Both the position numbers and the translations under genes were made by a program. A model generated the notes under the pieces. That model was not told where the DNA came from. It saw nothing but the letters and a program-made list of their open reading frames with translations, and did no database searches. From Rhizobium sp. C4 (GTDB lineage: Bacteria > Pseudomonadota > Alphaproteobacteria > Rhizobiales > Rhizobiaceae), in the NCBI RefSeq assembly GCF_021026315.1, contig NZ_JAJNCX010000005.1, forward strand, positions 248,001 through 312,000: a DNA stretch of 64,000 bases. Direction: 5' to 3'. Below are positions 17,669-26,832 of the stretch, one piece after another (positions within the stretch are counted from its first letter, which is position 1; every line of letters begins with the position of its first letter).

Positions 17669-19021
17669 TTATGCGGCGCTTACGCCTCGGTTCTTCGCAT
17701 TCAAGTCGGCTGCGAGCTTATTCGTGCCGTCCGAGGCCGCAGTGTTATCCATGCAGTTGCGGAAGGCTGTCACGATGGTTTCGATATCGCTGTCGGTGTG
17801 CTGTGCCATCACCTGCAGCCGAAAGCGCGACTGACCCAGCGGCACGGCCGGATATTCGACCAGATTGGCGATTGCGCCGATTGCCGACATCTCCCTGGAT
17901 ATGATGCGTCCCCGCGCCTCGTCGCCGACATGAACAGGCACGATGGGCGAGGCGACGCCCAGGACCTCCTGGCCGGCACGCGACAGATCGGTGCGCAGCT
18001 TGAGGATATTCGACAGGAGTGCACGGCGCAGCTTCTTGCCTTCCTGCGAGCGGATGATCTCGATCGCGCTGAGAACCGCTGCGGCCTGTGCGGGCGACAT
18101 GGCATTCGAAAAGGTCGTGGTCGCGCTGTAGTAACGCAGGTATTCGGCCGCGGCACGGGTCTTGACGGCGACAAAGCCGCCATTCGAGGCGAAGGATTTC
18201 GAAAAACTGCCGATGATGATGTCGGCGCCCTCAAGCATGTCCTGCGCTTCGAGCTGGCCCAGGCCGTTCTCGCCCATGCAGCCCAGGTCGTGGGCGCAGT
18301 CGACGAGGAGGACTGCCGAGTAGCGATCGCAGAGCTCTCTCAGCGCCTTCAGGTCCGGCGTGTTGGAATGCATGGAAAAGAGTGATTCCGTCACGACAAG
18401 GATGGCGTTCTTGCTGTCCTGCTGCCGGATGCGCTGCAGCTTTCCCTTCACCGATCCCAAATCGAGGTGCCGGTTGAAATGCACATTAGCGGTTGCCGCC
18501 TTTGCCCCTTCCTGCAGGCAGGAATGGGCGAGAATATCCATGACAATGTGATCTTTCGGTCTGACAAGACCCTGGATCGAACCATAGCCAGCCGCCCAGC
18601 CGGTTGGATAAAGAACGATCTCGCGGCCTCCGACAAATTCGCTCAGGCTCCGTTCCAGCTCACGCGACAGTGCGGTGTTGCCGAGCAGTGCTGCCGAGCC
18701 TGCGCTGTGCACGCCGAAACGGCCGATGGCATCGATCGCTGCCTGCTTGACCTTGGGATGCGACGACAGCGACATGTAGTCCTGCGAGCCGAAATTCACG
18801 CCGGACAGCGTTTCGTTCGAATCCGAGACTGCTTCGCAGTTCGCCGCGGGCGGGCTCGAGATCGTGCGCGCGTAAGGCCAGACCGACTGCCGGCGGCGTT
18901 CGTCCTGCCAGCCGAAAAACGCGTCGGTACGGCCAATCAGATCAAGCCCAGTCGGGGCTCTGTAATCCTTCAGGCTACCTGTGAGCGCTTCCTTGCTGAT
19001 ACCGGCATCGTTCTTCATCAT
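17669..19021 (-). CDS. Alpha-oxoamine synthase family PLP enzyme
   Basis: This is a 450-residue fold-type I PLP enzyme of the group containing 8-amino-7-oxononanoate synthase, 2-amino-3-ketobutyrate CoA ligase, serine palmitoyltransferase and the CqsA/LqsA autoinducer synthases. The Schiff-base lysine is Lys275 in GSFSKSFASNGGF, and the DCAHDLG block before it corresponds to the family's DEAH segment. The ATG at 19021 has AGGGAG immediately upstream and is preferred to a start 13 codons earlier. It is isolated: no biotin genes, no acyl carrier protein and no sensor kinase of the Lqs type are adjacent. The N-terminal extension of about 65 residues before the conserved domain is unusual. The product is unknown. 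Confidence 0.78.
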   Translation of the reverse strand: MMKNDAGISKEALTGSLKDYRAPTGLDLIGRTDAFFGWQDERRRQSVWPYARTISSPPAANCEAVSDSNETLSGVNFGSQDYMSLSSHPKVKQAAIDAIGRFGVHSAGSAALLGNTALSRELERSLSEFVGGREIVLYPTGWAAGYGSIQGLVRPKDHIVMDILAHSCLQEGAKAATANVHFNRHLDLGSVKGKLQRIRQQDSKNAILVVTESLFSMHSNTPDLKALRELCDRYSAVLLVDCAHDLGCMGENGLGQLEAQDMLEGADIIIGSFSKSFASNGGFVAVKTRAAAEYLRYYSATTTFSNAMSPAQAAAVLSAIEIIRSQEGKKLRRALLSNILKLRTDLSRAGQEVLGVASPIVPVHVGDEARGRIISREMSAIGAIANLVEYPAVPLGQSRFRLQVMAQHTDSDIETIVTAFRNCMDNTAASDGTNKLAADLNAKNRGVSAA

Positions 19022-19551
19022 GAAACTCCCTGCTGTGTCTACGTTTTGCAAGGAATACATGAATATATCAGCAAAGTACTTGGTTTAATAACTTACATCG
19101 AAAATAGTTAATCGCATGTTTACGAATTTGCAGCCTCAGGTTAAGTCGCTTCTGGAACCTATTAGGTCAAACTTATAGATATTTCCGGGCCGTGCGGCTC
19201 ATATTTTGTCTTTTTATATTCATCTTATTCTATGAGAAACATCCTTCGGATGCATATTGTTGTCGACTGTAGGTTGCAGATGCTGATACCTGGCGCTGCG
19301 AGACTTGTGCTAAAATGGGAGAGGAGACGTCGTCTGGGTACGGCAGCCTGGAAGCTCGACCATTCCATCGAAAGTTTGATGTTCTCACAGCAGCGGGCGG
19401 TTGCATTCCGGGCCGCGTTCCATGGATGCGGCATCATACGCAGTCCGCGATGATGGCAATTGGGGGAGGGCCGTGGCTCAGGTTGCCAAACAGGTTGGCA
19501 AGCGGATGATGGAGGGAGCCGAGGCGCCTCAAATCGAGGCGTCCGGCTCAG
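19022..19551. other. Intergenic region, AT-rich in its first half
   Basis: No supported gene was found in these 530 bases. The part from about 19060 to 19260 is clearly richer in A and T than its neighbours and should carry the promoter of the oxoamine synthase. The short reading frames further on lack ribosome-binding sites and family features. Confidence 0.5.
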
Positions 19552-20196
19552 TCACCACCAGTTCTGCCGGGCGAGATCCATCAGCATCGTGTCAAACGTG
19601 GCGAGCTCTGGCTCCGACACCTCATGCCCGCGATCCGGTAGGAGGTCGCAGCGCAGCCGGGCTCTGGCCCGCGCAAGGGCTTCGACAGCGCTCGCGGTGG
19701 CGTCCGCAGGAATCCAGGGGTCGCGATCCGACCCGGTGAGATAGACCGGCAGTTGATCGAGATCGGCGAACGGGCGGTCGCAGGCCGACGTGCCGACGCG
19801 GCAGCCGGTAAAATTCACCATCGCGCCATGCCACGGCCCATGCCGCATGGCATATTCTAGTGCCAGACAGGCGCCCTGGCTGAACCCGCCGATGACGAGC
19901 GCCTTGGGATGCGGACCGTCGCTTGAAAGCCCGTTCACCAGATCCCGGATGTGACTGACCGAGTTCTCCAGTTCGCGGCGCGTCTCATCGGTCAAGGGCT
20001 CGACCGCACGCGCGGCATACCAGCTGTTGCCGCTGGCGCGGGGCATGATGAAAGCCACACCCTTTGCCTTGAGCCTGGATATCACCTGTTCCTGCATATC
20101 CTCGGGCGTTTGCGTGCGCCCGTGGATGAAGATGCAGTGAACAAGGGCCTCCTCGGGGCTCGCGCCGAGGAGGAGCGGTTCATGATGGGCCACCAT
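19552..20196 (-). CDS. Alpha/beta hydrolase, phospholipase/carboxylesterase type
   Basis: This 214-residue serine hydrolase resembles MhqD/YpfH esterases. The nucleophile is Ser106 in GFSQG, Asp159 is in GSDRDPW, and His191 is in DRGHEV. It has no signal peptide. It follows the MhqO-like dioxygenase gene by 9 bases, and the mhqO-mhqD pairing is known from Bacillus, where it protects against quinones. The role here is probably in the breakdown or detoxification of hydroquinone-like aromatics. Confidence 0.82.
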   Translation of the reverse strand: MVAHHEPLLLGASPEEALVHCIFIHGRTQTPEDMQEQVISRLKAKGVAFIMPRASGNSWYAARAVEPLTDETRRELENSVSHIRDLVNGLSSDGPHPKALVIGGFSQGACLALEYAMRHGPWHGAMVNFTGCRVGTSACDRPFADLDQLPVYLTGSDRDPWIPADATASAVEALARARARLRCDLLPDRGHEVSEPELATFDTMLMDLARQNWW

Positions 20197-20205
20197 CGCT
20201 CCGGC

Positions 20206-21162
20206 TCAGAAATTCGCTGGCTCAAGACCGGCGATGAGTTCCTGCTTGCGGTCCTCGAACCATGGCGGGAAGACCAGCGTCGTGCCAATCTGGTCTGCGG
20301 GCTCGTCAAGCGCCCAGCCGCCTTCGACCGACCATGCGATCTCGAACAGCGCGCCACCCGGCGAACGGACATAGCAGGACTTGAAGTAGTTGCGGTCCTT
20401 CTGGTCGGAAACGTCCGTGAAGCCCAGGCCCTCGATATGCGCCTTGAGCTTGAGCTGGTTTTCCTCATTCAGCGTGTTGAGCGCGAGATGATGGATCGTG
20501 CCGCCGGCCAGCGTCCAGGTGCCCTGCGGACCGGTCGCCTCATGCAGAATTTCCACCATGCTGCTCGGGCCGCTATTGTTCGGGACTGAGAACATCAGGC
20601 CCTCGTGGTTGTCGGCTTCCTTCTTCATCGACAGGCCGATGGACAGGAAGTCGTCCATGGACGTGCGGTCGAAGACGGCAATGGCCGCACCGTAAATGCC
20701 CTTGATGCCATGTTCGGCGGTGACACCCTGCGCCTCGTTGACGATCGGCGGGCGGCTGTCTGCCGGGCTCTCGACCAGTTCATGCGGAATGCCGCAGGGG
20801 TGCTTGAGTGCAACGCGGGTGATGCCGAAACGCTCGATCTTGTGAGCCTCGATCCCCTTGCCGTTCAGCCGGTCTACCCAGTAATCGGCGGCACCGACCG
20901 GGATAGCCTGCTGGATGATCTTCGACTGGTTGGTTCCGCGGCGGCCATAGACGGCGGGCTTGCGGAAGGGGAAGGTGGTGATGATGGTCGAGGCCTCGCC
21001 GGTTCGCGAGCCGTAGTAGAGATGGTAGACCGGGATCACGCCATCAAACAGGACGGTTCGCTTGACCGAATAGAGGCCAAGCGCCTTCGTGTAGAAATCG
21101 TAGTCTTCCTGCACGCCGTCGGTGCTGAGCGTCAGGTGGTGATAGCCGCTGACAAGAGCCAT
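20206..21162 (-). CDS. Ring-cleaving extradiol dioxygenase, MhqO-like
   Basis: This 318-residue protein has two vicinal-oxygen-chelate (glyoxalase-fold) domains, about residues 5-135 and 150-300. Metal-ligand candidates are in GYHHLTL near the start, IHHLAL near residue 225 and LFEIAWS near 275. Members such as MhqO and LinE cleave hydroquinones or related rings. The ATG at 21162 follows GGAGGAG, which makes an upstream in-frame start unlikely. The gene is divergent from a LysR regulator and co-transcribed with the hydrolase at 19552. Confidence 0.83.
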   Translation of the reverse strand: MALVSGYHHLTLSTDGVQEDYDFYTKALGLYSVKRTVLFDGVIPVYHLYYGSRTGEASTIITTFPFRKPAVYGRRGTNQSKIIQQAIPVGAADYWVDRLNGKGIEAHKIERFGITRVALKHPCGIPHELVESPADSRPPIVNEAQGVTAEHGIKGIYGAAIAVFDRTSMDDFLSIGLSMKKEADNHEGLMFSVPNNSGPSSMVEILHEATGPQGTWTLAGGTIHHLALNTLNEENQLKLKAHIEGLGFTDVSDQKDRNYFKSCYVRSPGGALFEIAWSVEGGWALDEPADQIGTTLVFPPWFEDRKQELIAGLEPANF

Positions 21163-21314
21163 AGTGTTCTCCTCCGAAACAGATCCAAAGCCCGGATGCG
21201 GTTCCTCCGCCGTGATCATCCGGAGCCACTGGCGATGCCGCATGGGCATCGTCCGTGATCGCCTAGACTATAGACGATTCAATTTCCCGTTGATTTAGTA
21301 TATTCATGCAAGAT

Positions 21315-21329
21315 ATAGCAATTTGCTAT
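21315..21329. promoter_or_regulatory. Candidate LysR-type operator overlapping a start codon
   Basis: ATAGCAATTTGCTAT is a perfect 15-base palindrome with T and A spaced as in many LysR sites. It lies in the 165-base divergent region and overlaps the ATG of the LysR gene at 21328. Binding there would suit autorepression of the regulator. Function is inferred from position and symmetry. Confidence 0.5.
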
Positions 21330-22323
21330 GAAGATCGTGGAAGCGCATCTCGTCCAGCTCGCCGCCGTCATCGAGACGGGCGGGGTCACCGAAGCGGCCG
21401 CCATGCTGGGCATGACGCAGTCGGCGGTGTCGCGCACCCTGTCGGTTCTCGAAAGACGCATCGGCGAGCCGCTTTTCGTGTCCGGCCGCCGGCCCATGCA
21501 GCCGACGCCGCTCGGCGAACAGCTCGGCCTGCAGGGCAAGTCCATTCTCGCCTCGTCACGCAAGGCGATGGAAATCATCCGCAGCTTCAAGTCCGGTTCG
21601 TCGGGCCGGGTGCGCATCGGCGGCGTGCCCTTCTTCATGGATGCGGCCGTTTCGCGAATGATCGCCTCGTTCCAGCGCAGCGAGCCGGGCATCATGGTGC
21701 ACCAATCCTACGGCAACTATCCGGATCTCGTGGCTGAGCTCGATTCCGGTCAGATCGACCTGGCAGTGACGCCGACGGGCTCCGTCGATCTTCGCGCCGA
21801 TCTGCATTTCGAGCCCATCCTGCCGGCGCGCAACATTCTGGCCTGCGGCGCGGGTCATCCGCTTCTGCGTAAACGCAACATCGCGACGGGCGACCTCGTC
21901 AGCTTTCCCTGGGTGACGCCGCTGCCGGGCTCTCCACTGGTGCTCGACCTGAACAACATCCTGCTCACACTCGGCCTGGAGGAGGTGAGCCTGCGGTATG
22001 CCGGCGGATCGCTGCTGAGCGTGGTGAACTATCTGGCCGGCACCGATGCGCTCGCCATCCTGCCCCATTCGGTGGCCTATGCGTTCCGCGGGGAAGATAA
22101 GATCAGCGTCATCCCGCTCGACATTCCCCAGCCGGAACGGGTTCTGGGCATCATGATGCGGAAGAAGCCCTATTCAAACCCTGCCGGTCGCAAGTTCCTC
22201 GGACATCTCCGCCGGGAATTCTCCGAGCTTCGCCGCGCCGTCGAGAAACATGAAACGACGATCAACTGGCTGCCGGGTCCTTTCATGAGCGACCGCAAGA
22301 CGGCTGCGGATGGGCTTGTCTAG
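21328..22323 (+). CDS. LysR-family transcriptional regulator
   Basis: This is a 331-residue LysR regulator. The helix-turn-helix is at about residues 18-40 (VTEAAAMLGMTQSAVSRTLS), and the effector-binding domain covers about 90-300. No clear ribosome-binding site precedes the ATG at 21328; the 15-base palindrome occupies that place. It is divergent from the mhqO-like operon and convergent with the TfdB-like hydroxylase gene, so it most likely controls this aromatic-compound block, with a phenolic ligand as effector. Confidence 0.87.
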   Translation: MKIVEAHLVQLAAVIETGGVTEAAAMLGMTQSAVSRTLSVLERRIGEPLFVSGRRPMQPTPLGEQLGLQGKSILASSRKAMEIIRSFKSGSSGRVRIGGVPFFMDAAVSRMIASFQRSEPGIMVHQSYGNYPDLVAELDSGQIDLAVTPTGSVDLRADLHFEPILPARNILACGAGHPLLRKRNIATGDLVSFPWVTPLPGSPLVLDLNNILLTLGLEEVSLRYAGGSLLSVVNYLAGTDALAILPHSVAYAFRGEDKISVIPLDIPQPERVLGIMMRKKPYSNPAGRKFLGHLRREFSELRRAVEKHETTINWLPGPFMSDRKTAADGLV

Positions 22324-22334
22324 CGTGTGTTGGC

Positions 22335-22359
22335 GCCGAAGCCGTTGGTCGGCTTCGGC
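22335..22359. terminator. Bidirectional hairpin terminator
   Basis: GCCGAAGCC and GGCTTCGGC form a perfect 9-bp stem around a 7-base loop. It lies between the convergent LysR gene (ending 22323) and hydroxylase gene (ending 22424), which supports a terminator serving one or both. Confidence 0.6.
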
Positions 22360-22423
22360 CTTGATGTGATTTCATGCTGGCTTGAGGCGCGCCAAAGCGA
22401 CGTGGCGCGCTTCAACCATCGCC

Positions 22424-24178
22424 TTACCTGTCCAGAATGCGCTTCAAGACGCGGCGCAACTCGCCGGCGGGATCGGCCGGCATGCCCTTGGAGCGCCAGG
22501 CGACGTGGTGGTCGGGGCGCACCAGAACGACGCCGGCGTCATCCACCTCCCGCGCCCGCGCCCAGTCGCCGTAGTGATCCTGCCATTGCTGGCGCGGACC
22601 GATGACATGGCTTGCAAGCGGCAGGCCGAGTTCGGACGAGACGGCAGCGGCGGCATCGACCCAGGCCTTTCCGCCGATCCCGGTCAGGATGGTGAAGCTG
22701 CCGTGACCGCAGAGATCAAGCGTCGAAGCCTTCTTGTTGCCGTCGCCGAACAACCAGGTGTGCGGCAGCCGCGCGCCCGGCCATGTCGTCTGTTCGAAAT
22801 GCAGTTCGCGGTCCGTGGTGAAGGCCGGTTCCGGCTGGCCGTCGGCGGCAACGGCCGAGGATTTGTAGCGCTGGTTCATCTCGACGCCATGCGCATCGAA
22901 CTCGTAGACCTTGTAGGCAATCGCCTCGCGCAGCGCCGCGCGCTGCTTCTCCGCTGTCGGGTTGTCATCGCAGCGGCGGTCCATGTTTTCCTGCATCTTC
23001 ACCGGATCGATGGAATCGAGCAGGCCAAGCGCGCCGAAGATCGGGCCGAACTCTTCGATCGACTGATTGGCGCGGGTCACGATCTGCTTGGCAACCGGCG
23101 CCCGTTCATCCGTGTAGGTCTCGAGCAGACCGGCACCAGCCTGTCCCTTCAGGACCATCGCAAGTTTCCAGGCGAGGTTGAAACCGTCCTGGATGGAGGT
23201 GTTCGAGCCAAGCCCGTTCGACGGCGGATGGCGATGGATGGCATCGCCCATGCAGAACACCCGGCCCTTGTGGGCACGCGCCGCATAGCAATTGTTGACC
23301 GTCCAGGTAGAAACCGAGGTCACCTCGATCTCGATGTCGGGATCGCCGATCAGGTCTCGGGCGACCCCTTCGGCAAAGGCATTGTCGACATCGGGCACGC
23401 CCTGCGTGATGTCATAGCCCCAGTTGATCAGCCACTCGTTCCAGGGCCGGATCATGCGCACGAGGCCCATGCCGATGCCGCCGACATTCGAGCCCGGCTG
23501 GAGCACCCAGTAGAGCACCGAGGGACGATGGGCGACATAGCGGCTGAGATCGGCCTTGAAGATGATGTTCATCGACCCGGCAACGCCCATCTTGCCCTCG
23601 AAGGGCAGGCCGAGATGCTGGGCGACCAGCGAATTGCCGCCATCGGCGCCGACGAGATATTTCGAGCGGACGGTGAATTCCTTGCCCGTCAGCCGGTCGC
23701 GGCAGGTGGTGGTCACGCCTTCGGCGTCCTGAACATGGCTGACATATTCGGTCGACATGCGTGCCTGCGTGCCGCGCGAACAGGCGGTCTTGAACAGCAG
23801 AGGCTCCATGAAGGTCTGCGGCAGGTCGTTCATTTCGGTCGGCGAGGAGAGTAGATGCTCGGCCTTGGATGTGGGATGGGTTCCCCAGGTCTTGAGCCGT
23901 CCGAGTTCCTCGCCGGCAATGGCCGTGCAGAACACGTTTTCGCCCATGATCTCCTGCGGGCTGCAATGGAGATAAGCCTCGGCTTCGACCTCCCGGCCCA
24001 GATCGCGCAGCACTTCCATGGTGCGCTGATTGGTGATGTGGGCGCGCGGCGTGTTGGCGAGCCAGCGATAGCGGTTGATCGCCATGTTCTCGATGCCGTA
24101 GCTGGCGAGCAGCGCTGCGGTGGCCGAGCCGGCAGGGCCCGTGCCAATGATCAATACGTCGGTTTGAATGTCAGCCAT
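22424..24178 (-). CDS. FAD-dependent aromatic hydroxylase (TfdB/phenol-hydroxylase type)
   Basis: This 584-residue flavoprotein monooxygenase has GTGPAGS at residues 12-18 for FAD, ADGGNS near 185, and GDAIHRHPPSNGLGSNTSIQ near 318, which closely follows the TfdB chlorophenol hydroxylase pattern. The C-terminal 170 residues form the thioredoxin-like domain of phenol hydroxylases. It should use NADPH and O2 to add a hydroxyl group to a phenol or resorcinol ring. It is the last gene of the run that starts with the intradiol dioxygenase and the branched-chain-type importer, which suggests that it acts on the imported aromatic acid or its product. The exact substrate is not determined. Confidence 0.87.
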   Translation of the reverse strand: MADIQTDVLIIGTGPAGSATAALLASYGIENMAINRYRWLANTPRAHITNQRTMEVLRDLGREVEAEAYLHCSPQEIMGENVFCTAIAGEELGRLKTWGTHPTSKAEHLLSSPTEMNDLPQTFMEPLLFKTACSRGTQARMSTEYVSHVQDAEGVTTTCRDRLTGKEFTVRSKYLVGADGGNSLVAQHLGLPFEGKMGVAGSMNIIFKADLSRYVAHRPSVLYWVLQPGSNVGGIGMGLVRMIRPWNEWLINWGYDITQGVPDVDNAFAEGVARDLIGDPDIEIEVTSVSTWTVNNCYAARAHKGRVFCMGDAIHRHPPSNGLGSNTSIQDGFNLAWKLAMVLKGQAGAGLLETYTDERAPVAKQIVTRANQSIEEFGPIFGALGLLDSIDPVKMQENMDRRCDDNPTAEKQRAALREAIAYKVYEFDAHGVEMNQRYKSSAVAADGQPEPAFTTDRELHFEQTTWPGARLPHTWLFGDGNKKASTLDLCGHGSFTILTGIGGKAWVDAAAAVSSELGLPLASHVIGPRQQWQDHYGDWARAREVDDAGVVLVRPDHHVAWRSKGMPADPAGELRRVLKRILDR

Positions 24179-24189
24179 CAGGCACCTCC

Positions 24190-25260
24190 TCAGTCGTTTT
24201 TCGTGTCAGTTCTGGCCGCAAGCATGCGGCGAATGGGGAAAAGCTGGATCCCGCTGCGGCTGGCGAAAACGCCCCAAAGGCCGCGCGGCGCAAACAGCAT
24301 GATCAGAATGCCGAGGAGGCCGAGGAAGAGCAGGTAGAGCGACCCATAGTCAGCCAAGAGATTCTGGAGAATATAGAAGACGATCACCCCGACGATCGGC
24401 CCCTCGATCGTGCCGATCCCGCCGATTACCACAATGAAGATCACATAGGCCGTCCAGTCCGGAACGGAGAAGGCGGCGTCGGGGGAAATGCGCGCCTTCT
24501 GCACATAGATCAGCGCGCCCGTCAGCCCCGTAACGAGTGCAGCGACCAGATAGACGAAGGACTTCGTCCAGAGCGGATCGACGCCGAGGGATCGCGCCGC
24601 TTCCCTGTTGTCGCGAACGGCGGCCAGACCCAAGCCCTGCTTGGAGCGCAGCAGCCGGTAGATCAGGCCGATCGTGACGATGGCGAGGACAAGCGCCAGC
24701 CAATAGCAGACGATGTCGGTTGCCTGTGGTCCACGCACGTGGAGAAGATCTGCCACCAAGCGCACGCCGGGCATGTCGCGCGTCGCCCCGGAAGGCAGCG
24801 ACGTGCCGGTGCCGCCGCCCAGCGCCTTCCATTGCGCCAGAGACAGCCGCACCACCTCGGCAATGACCCATGTGCCGATGGCGAAATAGGCGCCCTGCAG
24901 CCGGAAAACGAAGAAGGCTGTCGGCACCGACAGCACAAGCGCCGCAAGCCCCCCGATGACGATCGCCAGCAACGGGTCCATGCCGAGCAGGCTGACGGCC
25001 GCGAACATGGCATAGGCACCGAAGCCGACAAAGGCCTGCTGGCCGACCGAGACGAGGCCCGCATAACCCGCCAGCAGGTTCCAGCACTGTGCCAGGACCA
25101 GCATGGTCAGAATGAAGAAGAGGTCCTGGATGACCGCGCGTGGAGCAAAGAACGGGGTCGCGAAACCGGCGACGATCACCACGGCGATGAGCGCAATGGC
25201 CACGGAGGTGCCGCGTGTGCGGGTCGTAACGGTCCAGGCGGAAGAAACGTGGTCGGTCAT
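24190..25260 (-). CDS. Branched-chain-type ABC importer permease (LivM)
   Basis: This is a 356-residue LivM-like permease with about ten hydrophobic segments and the conserved GLVSVGQQAFVGFGAY segment near residue 66 and AVRDNREAARSLGVDP near 215. The ATG at 25260 lies one base after the LivH stop codon. It is part of a complete HAAT-family importer (binding protein, two permeases, two ATPases) beside aromatic-degradation genes, so an aromatic acid is a more likely substrate than leucine. Confidence 0.88.
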   Translation of the reverse strand: MTDHVSSAWTVTTRTRGTSVAIALIAVVIVAGFATPFFAPRAVIQDLFFILTMLVLAQCWNLLAGYAGLVSVGQQAFVGFGAYAMFAAVSLLGMDPLLAIVIGGLAALVLSVPTAFFVFRLQGAYFAIGTWVIAEVVRLSLAQWKALGGGTGTSLPSGATRDMPGVRLVADLLHVRGPQATDIVCYWLALVLAIVTIGLIYRLLRSKQGLGLAAVRDNREAARSLGVDPLWTKSFVYLVAALVTGLTGALIYVQKARISPDAAFSVPDWTAYVIFIVVIGGIGTIEGPIVGVIVFYILQNLLADYGSLYLLFLGLLGILIMLFAPRGLWGVFASRSGIQLFPIRRMLAARTDTKND

Positions 25261-25261
25261 C

Positions 25262-26125
25262 TTAGTCCACCGCACGAGGAAAGAGGCCGCGAGGGCGGAC
25301 GAGAAGCACCAGCAGGAAGGCGATATGCCCGGCAAGGATCTGCCACTCCGGATTGATCGCGGCCCCCACGGTCTGCGCCACGCCCATGATGATGCCGCCT
25401 GCGAGCGTCCCCCAGAAGGAGCCGAGCCCGCCGATGATGACGGCCTCGAAGGCGTAGATCAGTCGCGCCGGCCCTTGCGTCGGGTCGAAATTGGCGCGCG
25501 TGCCGAGATAGAGCGAGGCGATTGTGACCACCATCATGGCAATGCCGGTCGCCGTTGCGAAGATGCGCTCCGAGCGGATGCCCATGAGGCCCGCCGTTGA
25601 ACTGTCGTCCGAGGTCGCGCGGAATGCCCGGCCGAGCGAGGTCCGGTAGAAGACCAGATTGAGCGCGACGATGACGGCAACGGCAGAGAGGAAGGTCAGG
25701 AGCGGCATGGTGCCGATGCTGATGGGACCGACCTGGATCGAGGCGGTCTCGAGACTGCCTGCGGAAATGCGGCGGCTGTCGGCAGAAAAGCCCTCCAGCA
25801 GGCCGTTCTGGATGACGACCGAGAGGCCGAATGTCACCAGAAGCGGCGGCAGGATATCATCGCCGAGCGTGCGGTTGAGCACGACATATTGCAGCACCCA
25901 GCCGATCGCGAACATGACGGGAAGCGCCACCGCCGCAGCAACGAACGGATTGAGGCCAAGCGTCGACACCAGCAGCAGAATGAGGAACGCCGCCAGCACG
26001 ATGAGATCGCCATGGGCGAGATTGACCAGCCGCATGATGCCGAAGACAAGGCTGAGGCCTGCGGCAAAGAGCGCGTAAAGTCCCCCCAGAAGGACGCCCT
26101 GGATGATGGTATCGGCCCAGTTCAT
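25262..26125 (-). CDS. Branched-chain-type ABC importer permease (LivH)
   Basis: This is a 287-residue LivH-like permease with about eight membrane segments, the FGIMRLVNLAHGDLIVL segment near residue 29 and a typical EAVIIGGLGSFWGTLAGGII block near the C-terminus. The ATG at 26125 is chosen by family length; it overlaps the end of the LivF-type ATPase gene by four bases, so the two are coupled. It forms the channel with LivM. Confidence 0.88.
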   Translation of the reverse strand: MNWADTIIQGVLLGGLYALFAAGLSLVFGIMRLVNLAHGDLIVLAAFLILLLVSTLGLNPFVAAAVALPVMFAIGWVLQYVVLNRTLGDDILPPLLVTFGLSVVIQNGLLEGFSADSRRISAGSLETASIQVGPISIGTMPLLTFLSAVAVIVALNLVFYRTSLGRAFRATSDDSSTAGLMGIRSERIFATATGIAMMVVTIASLYLGTRANFDPTQGPARLIYAFEAVIIGGLGSFWGTLAGGIIMGVAQTVGAAINPEWQILAGHIAFLLVLLVRPRGLFPRAVD

Positions 26126-26832
26126 GGCTTGTGTGCTCCGAAATAGGCTGCGTGGATATCCTCGCGGCTGACCGTGCCGGGCGTGCCGGACAGCGTCACC
26201 CGTCCCTCCATCATGCAATAGAAGCGATCCGCCACCTTCAGCGCCTGGCCGATATCCTGTTCGATGATCACGATGGACGCGCCGGTTGCCCGTATCCTCG
26301 GAAAGGCGGCGTAGATGTCCTTCACCACCACCGGCGCAAGGCCGAGGCTGATCTCGTCGCAGAGCAGGACGCGCGGATTGGACATCAGCGCGCGGCCGAT
26401 CGCGACCATCTGCTGCTGCCCGCCGGATAGTGCAGTGCCGGGGCTTGAGCGCCGCTCTTTCAGAACGGGGAAGAGATCGTAGATCGCATCGAGCGTCCAG
26501 GTGCCGCTGACGCTGCGGCCATATTTCCCGATCAGCAGGTTTTCCTCGACCGACAGCGAGGGGAAGAGCTTTCGCCCCTCCGGCACCATGGCGATCCCCA
26601 GGCGAACGACGTCCGGGGCGGAAAGCGCGCCGATCTCGGCATTGTCGTAACGGATATGGCCGGGCGCATTGCGCAGCAGGCCTGAGATCGAGCGCAAGAG
26701 GGTCGACTTGCCCGCACCGTTGGCGCCGATCACGGCGACCGTCTCGCCCTCGTTGAGCACGAGATCGACACCGAAGAGAGCCTGGAAATCGCCATAGAAG
26801 GCCGTCAGACCGTGGGTTTCGAGCAGCGCCAT
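26122..26832 (-). CDS. Branched-chain-type ABC importer ATPase (LivF)
   Basis: This is a 236-residue LivF-type ATPase. Walker A GANGAGKST is near residues 36-44, the signature LSGGQQQM near 135, and the following Walker B is CDEISLGLAP, with Ile in place of the usual Pro after Glu. The ATG at 26832 shares a base with the stop of LivG. An open frame continues upstream inside LivG and is not used. Confidence 0.88.
   Translation of the reverse strand: MALLETHGLTAFYGDFQALFGVDLVLNEGETVAVIGANGAGKSTLLRSISGLLRNAPGHIRYDNAEIGALSAPDVVRLGIAMVPEGRKLFPSLSVEENLLIGKYGRSVSGTWTLDAIYDLFPVLKERRSSPGTALSGGQQQMVAIGRALMSNPRVLLCDEISLGLAPVVVKDIYAAFPRIRATGASIVIIEQDIGQALKVADRFYCMMEGRVTLSGTPGTVSREDIHAAYFGAHKP

Noticed and set aside
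19232-19744. Short plus-strand frames downstream of the hydrolase gene
   Set aside because: They lack coding bias or family features and partly run antisense to the hydrolase gene.
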